In this document: piece after piece, positions 12,759-23,772 of the stretch
Layout of the letters: the number at the start of each line of letters is the position of its first letter
Numbering within the stretch: the stretch's first letter is position 1
NCBI RefSeq assembly: GCF_000004075.3
Contig: NC_026656.2
Location: 1,612,001 to 1,676,000, forward strand
Direction: 5' to 3'
From: Cucumis sativus
Taxonomy: Eukaryota; Streptophyta; Magnoliopsida; Cucurbitales; Cucurbitaceae
Length of the DNA stretch: 64,000 bases
Program-made: the position numbers and the translations under genes
Notes under the pieces: model-generated
The model's database searches: none
The model's input: the letters and a program-made list of their open reading frames with translations, nothing else
Told to the model about the DNA's origin: nothing

Positions 12759-14126
12759 GTGTGCTCCCCTACCCTGTTCGCCATGGCCACCAGAGGACTC
12801 GCCGGGGACAAGAGAACCACCAGAAGTTCCGCCATGAACGCTGCCGCCGCCGCCATTACCAGAAGCAAGGCCAAGAAACTCGATCAAGAGAACCATCTTA
12901 ACCATCAACTGATAACCCTCATCGAAACCACCATTTCTTCTGCTCACTCCTTTCTCTCTCTCAACGATCTTCACCTTCTTCCCTCTCAAACCCTCGCCCT
13001 TGAATCCCTACTTTGTTCCACTTCATCTTCTCTTCACGCTCTTTCTCCTCGTCTCCCAAAACTTTCCCTACCTCCGCCACTACCTCCACCGCGCCAATGC
13101 TGGTTCCAGCGCTTCCTATCCGCGACATCGGACGTCGATTGCGATCCGAGATGGAATCTCTCTTTCCGTATGTCGAAATCCTCTTTCTCCCTCCTCCTTC
13201 GTCTCCTTTCTCCGATTCAAAGCTCCCCATCCTCTTCAGTTCCTCCCGATTGTGCTTTAGCTGCTGCGCTTTTCCGATTGGCGCATGGCGCGAGCTACAA
13301 GGCGGTTGGGAGACGGTTTGGGATCGATTCTGCTGATGCTTGTCGGTCGTTTTATGCTGTTTGTAAAGCTATTAATGAGAAATTGGGGCATTTGCTTGAG
13401 TTACGGTCTGACATTGATCGGATTGTTGTGGGATTTGGGTGGATTTCGCTTCCGAATTGTTGTGGGGTTTTAGGTCTAAGAAGATTTGGGTTTGAAGGTG
13501 AGCTGAAAAATGGATCGCTTCTGGTTCAAGCATTAGTCGATGCTGAAGGGAGGTTTCTGGATGTCTCTGCTGGTTGGCCGAGCTCCATGAAACCTGCAAC
13601 AATCTTGCGGCAGAGCAAACTATATGCAGAAATTGAGAAATCTAGTGAATTACTGAAGGGTCCTGTTTATAATCTCGACAATGAAAAACCCATTCCCCAA
13701 TACTTGATCGGTGATTCTTGCTTCCCCCTTTTGCCATGGCTTTTGACACCATATATGGAACTGAATGAAGAAGATAGTTCTGGCTTTTGTGGGAGAGCAT
13801 TCAATTCCACACATGGCCGTGCAATGGCGTTGGTTAACACAGCATTTTGCAGACTCCGAGCTCGGTGGAAGCTCTTGTCAAAACCATGGAAGGAAGGATG
13901 TAGAGATTTTTTCCCATTTATTATATTGACTGGATGTCTGCTGCAGAATTTCCTGATTAAATGCAGTGAGAAACTAGATGAAGAGCAAGATCAAGAAGAA
14001 GGAGCAAGTTGCTCAAGTGAGGAGCAAAAGTTTCCTCTTTTCGATGGTGAGATAGGAGATGGTAGAGGAAAGGATATCAGAGATGCCCTTGCCTTGCACT
14101 TGAGTAGCCTGAACTACAGAAGATGA
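12759..14126 (+). CDS. Domesticated Harbinger transposase-derived nuclease-like protein (ALP1/HARBI1-like)
   Basis: Intronless, 455 codons from the first ATG. The ATG at 12783 (residue 9, GCCATGGCC) has the better context and is the likelier start. The N-terminus is basic and Ala-rich, followed by a helix-rich segment. Residues ~215-420 are a DDE_Tnp_4 (PIF/Harbinger) domain, with landmarks LPNCCGVLGLRRFG, LLVQALVDAEGRFLDVSAGW, IGDSCFPLLPWLLTPY and FCRLRARWKLL. All three catalytic acids appear replaced: the IDxTH block reads VLGLRR, the GS-x-D block reads SSMKPATIL, and the IExTF block reads VNTAF. Related plant proteins such as ALP1 work in chromatin regulation rather than transposition. No terminal repeats flank the gene, so it reads as a host gene. 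Very G+C-rich and Pro/Ser-rich in its first 500 bases. Confidence 0.9.
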   Translation: MCSPTLFAMATRGLAGDKRTTRSSAMNAAAAAITRSKAKKLDQENHLNHQLITLIETTISSAHSFLSLNDLHLLPSQTLALESLLCSTSSSLHALSPRLPKLSLPPPLPPPRQCWFQRFLSATSDVDCDPRWNLSFRMSKSSFSLLLRLLSPIQSSPSSSVPPDCALAAALFRLAHGASYKAVGRRFGIDSADACRSFYAVCKAINEKLGHLLELRSDIDRIVVGFGWISLPNCCGVLGLRRFGFEGELKNGSLLVQALVDAEGRFLDVSAGWPSSMKPATILRQSKLYAEIEKSSELLKGPVYNLDNEKPIPQYLIGDSCFPLLPWLLTPYMELNEEDSSGFCGRAFNSTHGRAMALVNTAFCRLRARWKLLSKPWKEGCRDFFPFIILTGCLLQNFLIKCSEKLDEEQDQEEGASCSSEEQKFPLFDGEIGDGRGKDIRDALALHLSSLNYRR

Positions 14127-15696
14127 TTGCTTTGAACACCTTGGTAATTTTAATCTTTCATCAGCTGTATATATTCCTCTCTGATCCTTTAGAACATTTT
14201 GTTAAAACTGCAGATTGTAAGCCCTAATTCTCTAGAAGTAGATCTTTTTTTTTTTTTGTCAGCCATTAGTTTCCTAGTGATTTGATTCTTATTGTTAGAG
14301 AAGGGATGTTTACACTTATCGAACATGAAAGTGACTTGAAATCATTCACTCACTATGTAAATTTAAAAGATCTAGTTCATGATTTGGGTCCCTCTGAATG
14401 CAATGATTTTGACATATAAATATTCTATCAATTGAGTAGGAACTGCCTTTTGAATCAAGTCATCTTAATAAATTAATCTGAATCCCATTTTTGGAATTGT
14501 TCTAGTATAACTCGAACATGAATTTCAGTTGAAGTGAAATAACTATGGATGGTCATGCTTATAGAAAAAGCTCAAAAGAAGTAAAGGGCTTTCAGAATGG
14601 AAGGATGGACTTGGTCCTCGCCAAGTCCTAATTTTGAATCTGTTGCATGACCAAAAGTGCTTTTTGAAAATCCCAACATTATTTGCAACATTATTTAAAG
14701 ATGAAACGGTCCATTACTGTCTCTTCTTTAGAGTCATTATTATTATTATTTCTTAAAAAAAAGTGTCTTTTAAACTGTGTTCAAAAACACCTTTTCCTTC
14801 AACACCGCATTTGGCTTTTCTGCAAATATCACAGTTGATTGAACTTCTTCTATTTTGTATGTGCTTAAAACCTGAGGCCATGGATTCATAGCCATGCTGA
14901 ACTCAGAACATTTACCAACGTGCTATTACACTGATAAGGACGTATTCTAAACCTGATCTTAGTCATAAGGCCGAGAAAGATGGATCTACATGTTAATTCG
15001 TGGGTTGCTTTTGCCAGTTCTTGTATGAAGCTCTCACATTGTTTGCCAAACTAAAGAGCACCCAAACTGGAGACTCTTCATATACCTTCTCATCTCTCAA
15101 CCATTTTGCATCTCTTCTTTGCTTCTCTATTTGAACAAGGTTCTTGAGTGGGACCCTTTCACAGGAATGAGACTTAGAATATTTATGCAGATTTGAAGTA
15201 GCTTTTAGGAGAGAGAAGGAATTTAAAAATGAGTCCCCTTCAAAATAAAGATACTTTTAGATGTTCCAAGAAATAGGAAAAAACAAAACTCCTATACTTT
15301 TAGGAAAAGCTTTACTCTCTCTCTTCAGCATTGCCAAGATATGCGAACTGAAAAGTGTTATAGTTTTGTTTTGCACAGAAAGGCTCAGCCACAGGTTAAA
15401 CTTTGAGTAAATAAATTGCATCTCTCCTCAAATTTCATTTTTACAGTATTATGAAACTTCAGAATCAGGCAGTCTAAAAGGAAAATGTGGAGAGCTCACA
15501 ACCCAGCTTTATCCTAAATTATTCAGCTAATACAATATCTGGAAGACTCTATACGAACAGCACAAAGGATTCGTTTCAACCATTCGACAAAACCAAGCAC
15601 AAAATCTTCACTGGATACAAACCAAAGTGGGGAAATTTACCAAAACCATTGAACTCAATGGTACAAAATTCAATTTAACTCTTCTTCAAACCTTGA
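14127..15696. other. Convergent intergenic region (HARBI1-like / lipocalin)
   Basis: 3' flanks of two convergent genes, moderately AT-rich, with a poly-T run at 14246 and an ATT trinucleotide run near 14739. No gene is supported. Confidence 0.55.
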
Positions 15697-16523
15697 TCAT
15701 TTTCCAAAGATTGATTTGATCCACCATATTCCTTTAGTATCTTTGGGGCCTTCATCTCCTTCTGGTGGAGGATCAGTATGTGTTGTCCTACGAAGCTTGC
15801 TCACATCATAACCCTGTTCCTTAGCTTTCTCCACCAATTGATTATATATCTCCTCATCCAAATGATTCTGCCTGCACAATATCTGTCAAAAGAAACACCA
15901 TGAAATCACAATTCAGAATCTCCCACTTATCATAACTCAACACCCCTTTGGTTGTTTAAAGGTTCAAATCTCCCACCCACAACATCAAACCTGTAACAGT
16001 TCACAAGCATCCAAAAACTCCTCGAAAGAAAATCAATGTCATACCCATAGAAAATCAATTGCTAACTAAACGGGAATTGACATCACTTTTCTGATCTCAC
16101 CAATCACCCAGTAGTAAAACGAACTGCCAAAGAAGAAAATCAATGTCATACCCATAGATAGTTTCTGCTAGGCTGGCCAATCAAAGCATGATGATAATCA
16201 TGATCAAGATACAAAACCCAGTAATCACCAACAACAGGAATAATAGGCATGAATGGAGGAACATAGAATTTAACTTTAAGCTTGGCTTCATCACTGTCAG
16301 GATTAGCTTTAACAGCAGTGCCTTCAATGAAACCCCTCTTACCATCAACCCATGTCTCATTTAGAACATTCACCGTCCTTTCATCTCTCAGGGTGTAGGT
16401 CGCTCTGGTATTAGCTCCATTTTTCGGCTGAAACCTAGAAGGAAATGAGGCTATTTCATACCACCGACCCATATACCTCTTAAGGTCAACATCCTTCATA
16501 ACATCCATCTCTGTCTTCACCAT
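15697..16523 (-). CDS. TIL1: Temperature-induced lipocalin
   Basis: Two exons (16523-16152, then 15882-15697) encode 185 residues, the normal TIL length. The lipocalin GxW signature is RYMGRWYEIASFPSRFQ near residue 16. Further landmarks are GTAVKANP, the Pro-rich loop YVPPFMPIIPVVGDYW (typical of plant TILs), LDHDYHHALIGQPSRNYLW, and the C-terminal block DTKGIWWIKSIFGK. Plant TILs lack a signal peptide. They associate with the plasma membrane and protect membranes against heat, cold and oxidative stress, probably by binding lipid peroxidation products. The intron holds a 23-bp copy of the exon 1 splice-donor sequence (see findings). Confidence 0.95.
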
Positions 16524-18948
16524 TGTTGTATGATGAGCTTCTGAGACGATTGATCTCAGAGGGAGTCGGTGGTGATTTGATTTGAAAATTTTGGGTTTAT
16601 TGAAGAAGAATATGTGGATTTGGGAAAAGGGGAGACGTGGAGAGATATTATGGTTGTGGGGAAGAGGGTTTTCTGTGGTCTAGAAATCAGCAGAGGCCTA
16701 GTTGAGAGAAATTTTGCTTTTCTTTTCTTGCTTGCCAAACAAGGTAAGTGGGGGAGTTGGGCCATGGGGGGGGGGGCATCAATTCTATACTTAATGAGAG
16801 AGATAATTGACTAAAAACAGTATTTCTATCTCTTTTGGGGATTAAATTGTGAATTTAGTATAAACTTTACTTATGGGTTTAAGTTGGTTGGTTTTCAGTA
16901 TTTATGATTTTATGTATCTAATTTTAGTTTCTATATTTTTAATAATTTTTAATTTAATTTATAATGATATTTATTGAACAATGAATGAAGATTGCCAAAA
17001 TCAAATGAGTTTAGTGTAATTAGTCACCTAGCATGAAATTATTTTATTTTGAGTTTAAACTATTTACTTCATATACTTAATTTATATACCATTTAACTTT
17101 CTAATAAAATGCAATTCTTTTCTAAAACAATTTAAAGTTTCAAATCTGTTCAAATAAGTTTGACTCAAATTTTAGAGACGAAGGAAAAAGTAAAAATCAA
17201 ACGAAATTTGGACTGCTTCGAATTTTCTAATCTTTGTATTAATATTTTCTCGTTTAACTGTAATAAAATATTTGATATTAAATAATGTTTTCAGTTTGAA
17301 GTACATGATTTCCTATAATAATTATCGTAATATAAAGTTGATATTCAATATCAATAATGTGTCTAATTTAATTATGGGGTGAATTACAACACTTTAGTAT
17401 AAACTTTTGAATACACTAAGAAGCATTCAAGAGATAGAACATTGTAACCTGCTTTTTTTCAAATTGGAAAAATGCTATATTTACTTTGACTTATATATAT
17501 ATTCATCTAAAAATACTCAATTATCATAGCACGATGTCAATTTTGGGATCGTTAACTTAAGGAGTTTGTTACGGTGTTTTGATAAATAATGCTAAGTTAT
17601 TTGTAAATGGATAGCGAAGTTCAAAATAATTTATAAATATAATAAAATTTAGATCGTAGTTATGTGAGTCTACTCGTTAAATTTACATTAAATTGTTGTG
17701 ATTAACGGTAATAATTAAGTAAATCAACTATTAAATTTTGCCATAAAATAATAAGAAAAAATTATAATATTAAAATAAATTATAGTTAATATACAAATAA
17801 AATAAAATACACAAAAATTAAGAAAGTTAAGAAGAAAATTCGAAAATTATTATAAGTAATTATCATTGAATTAGATTAATGGATACTTTTGTATAACAAT
17901 TTAGTGATCATGCTTTAAAATTGATAATGATTTAATTGATTTTAGTGTTAATATTTAATGAAATATCTTACGTAAATAAACCAATAAATTTATTAAAAAC
18001 TCAATACTTTTATAAAATAAAAGTCTACATCATTCAATAATAAATATTGACAATGATTTTTTTTTTTAAAATTTAGAGACAAACCATTATTTGAAATTAC
18101 ATGAATAAAATGTTACAGATTGAAAGAATGCCTGAATTAATTCAAAACAGACCAAAGTTCATAAATTAAATGGCTACTTTCATGAAAGTTTAAAATCAAA
18201 AATGTTTTTTTTAAATACAATCATTATTACTGATTCAATACAACAAATGAAGATAATAAAAATTTGAATCTTTAAGCTTGAAGGCAGTGGTGTTGAATGA
18301 GATAGTATAGAACGATTGCCATTGAATTATGTTTTTGACATTAAGCTTATTACTTACATCAATACAATTGTGTGATTTATGATAGAAAACTTGTGTTTTT
18401 GTAGATAATTTTAAAACTATGAATTTAGTTTTATTTTTGGGTAGGTTGACAATAATAAACATTTGTACAAACTATCAATTAATAATTATGTTGTGATTGT
18501 GTATTGCAATTAAGAATTTAGCTCAACTGCACTTAGAGATTCAAATTCCACGACACTAAACTTGTACTTAAATTCATATCTAGCAATCCCTCTTTAAGCA
18601 ATGCATGAGTCATGAGATGATAAAGTTTGAATTATTTGAAGTAAGAATACAAGAACTGACAGATGATGTCCATCCAGTCTTCTATCATTTCACACTTCCT
18701 CTAACTACAAGAACAATGTTGTACATTTTACCATGACACTGACATAAAATGACATACATCAGTGTCTTATTGATGAAAGAAAGTGATTTTTTTCTTTTAC
18801 CCCATTTGTTGGCATTTAGTAATGAGCATAATTGAACTCTTGATGCTGAAGAACACAAGAGCAAAAACCCCACTGAACTCTTTCTTCTTCTTGTTCTTTT
18901 CTTTCACCATTTTTGGAGTTTGAGAGTTCTGAGCAAGAAAGGTGAAAA
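16524..18948. other. Divergent intergenic region (lipocalin / S28 carboxypeptidase promoters)
   Basis: A 2.4-kb, very AT-rich gap between head-to-head genes. A G-run sits at 16766-16778 in the lipocalin 5' flank. Many A/T runs, no coding support and no clear repeat boundaries. Confidence 0.55.
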
Positions 18949-21900
18949 ATGGGTTTAAAAGGGATTTTTCTTCTCTTGATTTGTCTCCTTCTTTTGTGTA
19001 TAGCATTTGCAATACCCGCAACATTTTCCCCAAGAGTTTATTACCCCCTTGATTCCTTAAAGCAAGCTACAAGTTTGAAGCCAAAGATCCATTTTGAAAC
19101 CCGTTTCTATCCTCAGTTGCTAGATCATTTCACCTTCACGCCAAAGAGTTCCAAAATATTTTACCAGAAGTATCTGATTAATGAGGAGTACTGGAGAAAT
19201 GGAGCTCCAATCTTTGTTTATACTGGCAATGAGGGTGACATTGAATGGTTTGCTGCTAATACTGGTTTCTTGCCAGATATTGCTCCAGAATTTCACGCCC
19301 TTCTGGTTTTCATTGAAGTACTGTTATAAACAATACAACAAATAGATCCTTTTGTTTTTTGTGTTTTTTTTTCTTCTCTTTTTTGGGGGTGTGGGATGGG
19401 TTGGTGTTGGTGTTGGTTTGAATATTTTGTTTTTGTCTAAAATTTTCATGGCATTCTTCACAATTTAACTAGTTTTTCCTTCTTGAAGGATTCATGTTCG
19501 TGTCTAATGTTTTGTTTTTGTCTGCAATTTTCATGTCACTATTAACCGATCTAACTATTCTTATCTTCTTAAAGGTGCATGTTTAATGTTGTTTGTCCCG
19601 TGAAATTAGTAAGCTAGCTCGACACTCACAGATACTCAAAGAAAAGTCCATGTTTGTGTCTACTATTTTGTTCTTGCCATTTTTCCTGGCTGTATTGACT
19701 GATATAGCTGGTTGGTCCATGTTTGTGCGATTATTGGGACTGAAAAGCACACACTCACAAAATGCGTCAATCCTCATGGTGTAATCTAGAGCTATTTTGT
19801 GTTGTTTCTGGTTCTGGGTGTTGGATAATTTGTGAAGTTCTAGGACAAGTTTGATGGATAGTTAACAAGAAGTATGGGTATATTAGTGAGAGTGGTGGAT
19901 TTGAATGGTGTTAGTTTTAGTTTTCCTGCTGTTTAGTGAAACATAAAGCTCCTTTTGGGGATTCCAGAGAACAATTTAGATCGGTTTGTTCCTGTTTTAT
20001 TTTTCAGCATAGATTTTATGGAGAATCGACGCCGTTTGGGAATGATTCGTATAACTCGGCAGAAACATTGGGTTACTTGACTTCACAACAAGCTTTGGCT
20101 GACTATGCAGTTTTGATAAGAAGTTTGAAGCAAAACCTCTCTTCTGAGGCTTCTCCTGTTGTTGTGTTTGGTGGGTCTTATGGAGGAAGTAAGTAAAAAA
20201 ATTCACCATTTGAATCTCTTAGTTTGCTTTGCTAATTTTTCTGATAAGATACAGTTTAATTGGTTGTAAGCCAAAACCTGATGCAACATTTAGTTTTTTC
20301 ACCTATATTTGGCTGCTTAATTGTATGATCATTAGAGCTTACCAAGAGTAAGTTTGAATAATAATACATTATGGTATTTGTTGAGTGATTGCATACGGCA
20401 ATGTCTTAGCTGTTACAAATTACCATCTCCAAATCTTGAATTCTTAGATTATATAGTTACTTTTAGCCCAATAACCAACGACGAAGGTATGTTGCAAACT
20501 CCTCAGGTGTCAACATGTCAAAATTTTATGCTTTAATGGAGTTTGGTGGTTAAAATTTGTGGTCTATTAATAATAAGAAACCTTTGCAGGTAGATTACAT
20601 GAGTTAGGAATTGTTGTTTGTAAGAAACTTAGACACGTTTACCAATTGTTTTGGAGTTGTTGAAAAGATAATAGAAGATTCCAACAATATGATACCATGT
20701 TTAATTCTTGACATGAAAATCTTATATATTTCTGGGTTTACCTCTCAGTGCTAGCAGCCTGGTTTAGACTGAAATATCCACATATTACTATTGGAGCTTT
20801 GGCATCTTCAGCACCGATTTTACACTTTGATAACATCGTACCATGGTCGAGTTTCTATGATGCTGTTTCTCAGGATTTCAAGGTCTCTCTTACTTTCCCT
20901 CATCTTTGTAGCAGATCCATCTAAAAATGTTCAGTTTCTTTTATGTCATTACTTACCTTTGGTGGCAGGATGCTAGCTTGAATTGCTTTGAAGTGATCAA
21001 AGGGAGTTGGACTGAGCTTCAGCAAGAATTTTCTGAAGAGGGGTTGGCTGAACTAAGTAAAACATTCAGAACTTGCAAGTAAAAGGAAACTTTGGTTTCA
21101 CAATTCCCAATTTAAATAAGCTGTTGATAAGAACTAACCGTACGTTTCCTCTGTTCCCCTTGGGGAACTACAGAAACCTTCACTCGGTATCCTCGGTTCA
21201 AGACTGGTTATGGTCAGCATTTGTCTACACTTCAATGGTAAATTACCCGACTGAAGCGAACTTCATGAGGCCATTGCCAGCCTATCCTGTACAAGAGGTG
21301 AGACCGAGATTTATGTAACTTGTAAATTGCAATTCATCAGATTCTAAGTCTTTGTATAAAATAAGATCATTCCAAGATATCTCAAATACTTTACTTTTTT
21401 TTCCCTATTGGTTGTGATTGATGAAGATGTGTAAGATTATCGATGCATTTGCACCGGAAACGAGCAAGCTTAACAAGGCCTTTGCTGCTGCGAGCTTGTA
21501 TTACAATTATTCACATGGAGAGAAATGCTTTAACGTGGAAAACGGACCCGATCTTCATGGTCTTAGTGGTTGGAACTGGCAGGTCTGTTGGTTTCCTTGA
21601 AGCCACAATCCTATACATGTTTTACTTCAGAAGTTTCATTATGATTTGAATTCTTGCTGAAACCAAAATTTACGTTTAGCTTTTACTTCATAATGCAGGC
21701 TTGTACAGAGATGGTGATGCCTATGACTTGTTCCAATCAGAGCATGTTCCCTCCAAGTAAGTTCGATTATGAAGAATTTGCTACAGATTGCAAGAAGAAA
21801 TATGGAGTTTCACCTCGTCCGCATTGGATCACTACTGAATACGGTGGCGAAGTGAGATTTTTCAATTTTATCTTGATCTCTTTACTTCCAAACATGCAAA

Positions 21901-22661
21901 TCATATTTTCTAATGGAATGCAGTATCATGATGCAATTCCTTGTGTTGATGATTAAGTGCTAGTTTCTTTTGTGTTGCAGAGAATTGAGGAAGTGTTGAA
22001 AAGATTTGGCAGCAATATCATATTTTCTAATGGAATGCAAGATCCATGGAGCAGAGGAGGGTCAGTTCTTGTACTAACAATTGTTCTTTCCGAACCATTC
22101 TCTCTGTTTTAATCCTCGAATGATGTATGCAGGAAACTAAACTAAAACTGATCTGATACTAATATGTGCTTATCTTTGGAAAATAGCAGTTTTGAAATAT
22201 TTCTCAAAATCTTTCAAGAAAACTATGCTTTTTTATTTTTATTACAGCATCAAATAGCCATAGTTTCTCAGATAATCAGTTATCGACCTAAATGTTTTAA
22301 TTTCTAAGTTTGTTCAAGAACGGCCGATTTGCTGAATTCTTCCTTTTTCTGGTCATTTGATCTAAGTGATGAAAATGTATTCAACTTCTCTCAGGGTGCT
22401 GAGAAATATTTCAACTAGTATCGTTGCATTAGTCACAGAGAAAGGTATGTAAAGTCAGTAAATTAGACATTTCTCTTGTAGTTTGCGTAAATACTTAACC
22501 AAAATGTCTTGATATCAGGAGCCCACCATGTCGATTTTCGATCAGCAACGAAAGATGACCCCGACTGGCTTGTCGAGCAGAGGAGGCAAGAGGTGGAGAT
22601 TATCCATCAATGGATTAATGAGCATTATGCTGATATGAAACAAGACAAGAAATTCATGTAA
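18949..22661 (+). CDS. Lysosomal Pro-X carboxypeptidase-like serine peptidase (family S28)
   Basis: Peptidase expected to remove C-terminal residues next to proline in vacuole or apoplast. Ten exons: 18949-19317, 20008-20188, 20749-20882, 20969-21078, 21174-21297, 21427-21582, 21699-21851, 21981-22060, 22395-22444 and 22519-22661. They sum to 500 codons (499 aa). Residues 1-22 form a strong signal peptide (LLLICLLLLCIAFA). The catalytic triad is visible: Ser180 in GGSYGG, Asp430 in NGMQDPWSRGG, and His455 or His456 in GAHHVDF. ETRFYPQLLDHFTF and FVYTGNEGDIEWF are family blocks near the N-terminus. Several Asn-X-Ser/Thr sites suit a secreted glycoprotein. Intron 1 has diverged repeats, and intron 7 holds a 23-bp copy of exon 8 sequence. 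Confidence 0.95.
19420..19720 (+). repeat. Diverged short repeats in S28 intron 1
   Basis: The block TTTTGTTTTTGTCT with a following TTTTCATG recurs at about 19425 and 19509 (spacing ~85 bp). A weaker version (ATTTTGTTCTTGCC) lies at 19663. TTCATGTTCGTGTCTAATG and CCATGTTTGTGTCTACTA are matching neighbours. The third copy is ~70 bp further away than the spacing predicts, and the SINE fragment fills that difference. Confidence 0.5.
19586..19650 (+). mobile_element. 3' fragment of an Au-like SINE
   Basis: GTCCCGTGAAATTAGT followed by AAGCTAGCTCGACACTCACAGATACTCAAAGAAAA matches, from memory, the 3' end of the plant Au SINE (GTCCCGTGAGATTAGT, then an AAGCTGGCCCGGACAC-type end and A-rich tail). 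Only the tail half is present. Confidence 0.5.
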
Positions 22662-23772
22662 TGAATCTTGTCACTTCAAGTTCAAGTAGGGAGTGAGTGT
22701 GATTATTGTCGAGTACTTTTCAAGTGGGAAGATGGAATCATACATTGTGAACAACAATGTAGAATGAACTATTTATATCTTTCTAATAATTTGTATGATG
22801 CAATATCAAATGGGTTACTTTTCTTAGCAAGGGTTTTAAAAACTTTGGAAGTGTATCATTCCATTTTGAGTTCCAAAATGTTTTGCATTTACCACACAAA
22901 CTAAACTAAATCCCACCCCACCCCACCCAACACCTCTTCTTTTCTTTTTCAAATTTATTTAAATTAATCATTAAAAAAAAGTGCACCATTCATATGTTTT
23001 ATTTTGTTGAGTATCACAAACTTGCACCAAATGCTAGAATTTATTTTGTTTGACATGTATAATGGGCCAATTTGAAAATTTGAATTCCACGCTTTTGATC
23101 TAACCATAGAGGAATGACTTAAAATTACAAAATCTTAAGGATGAAAGCATTTGATTTAGACAATATAAAAGAAACCACATTAAGTAGGAGGATCATATAA
23201 TTCTTTTGCCATATTAGAAAAACAGTTTTTTTAAAAATCATATTAAATTTGTTTATTAGTTTAACTATGGGTAATAGGATTAATTTATGCAAAAAAAAAA
23301 AAAAAAAAAAGAGAAAAAATTCATTAACTTGTTTTTATAGTTAGGAGAGATTGACAGAAGCAAGAGTACTTTATTTATTGATATTAAATTTGGTTAAGGG
23401 TTGTATGATACAACACATCAGACCTATAAATGGTGGGGTTGGGTTTATTTAATTCAATTACTCTTTCTTACACTATCTATTCAACTGTGGGGGGAAAAAA
23501 TGGAAACTTTTTAGATTTTATGTTGTTTTGTTACATTACAATACAACCCCATTAAATTTTTCAATACACCGACTCCTCCAGAAGAAATTTTGTTAGCTAA
23601 AGTTTTTTTATTTTGTTGGTTTTTTCCATTCATTTCATTGGTTTCTTTCAGACTTTCACTGCTGCAATTAGATCTCAGTTCCTCACTTTCTCAGTAACGC
23701 GGAAAGGGAGAGGAAAATCACGACGAAAAAAGAAAGAAAAACAAGAATCAAAGAGGAAGATCAAGGTGAGAA
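22662..23772. other. Intergenic region between S28 carboxypeptidase and DUF1068 gene
   Basis: Holds the 3' UTR of the peptidase gene, a CCCCACCCCACCCAACACC stretch at 22914, a 20-base A-run near 23291, and the 5' UTR of the next gene (purine-rich from ~23700). No gene is supported. Confidence 0.5.
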
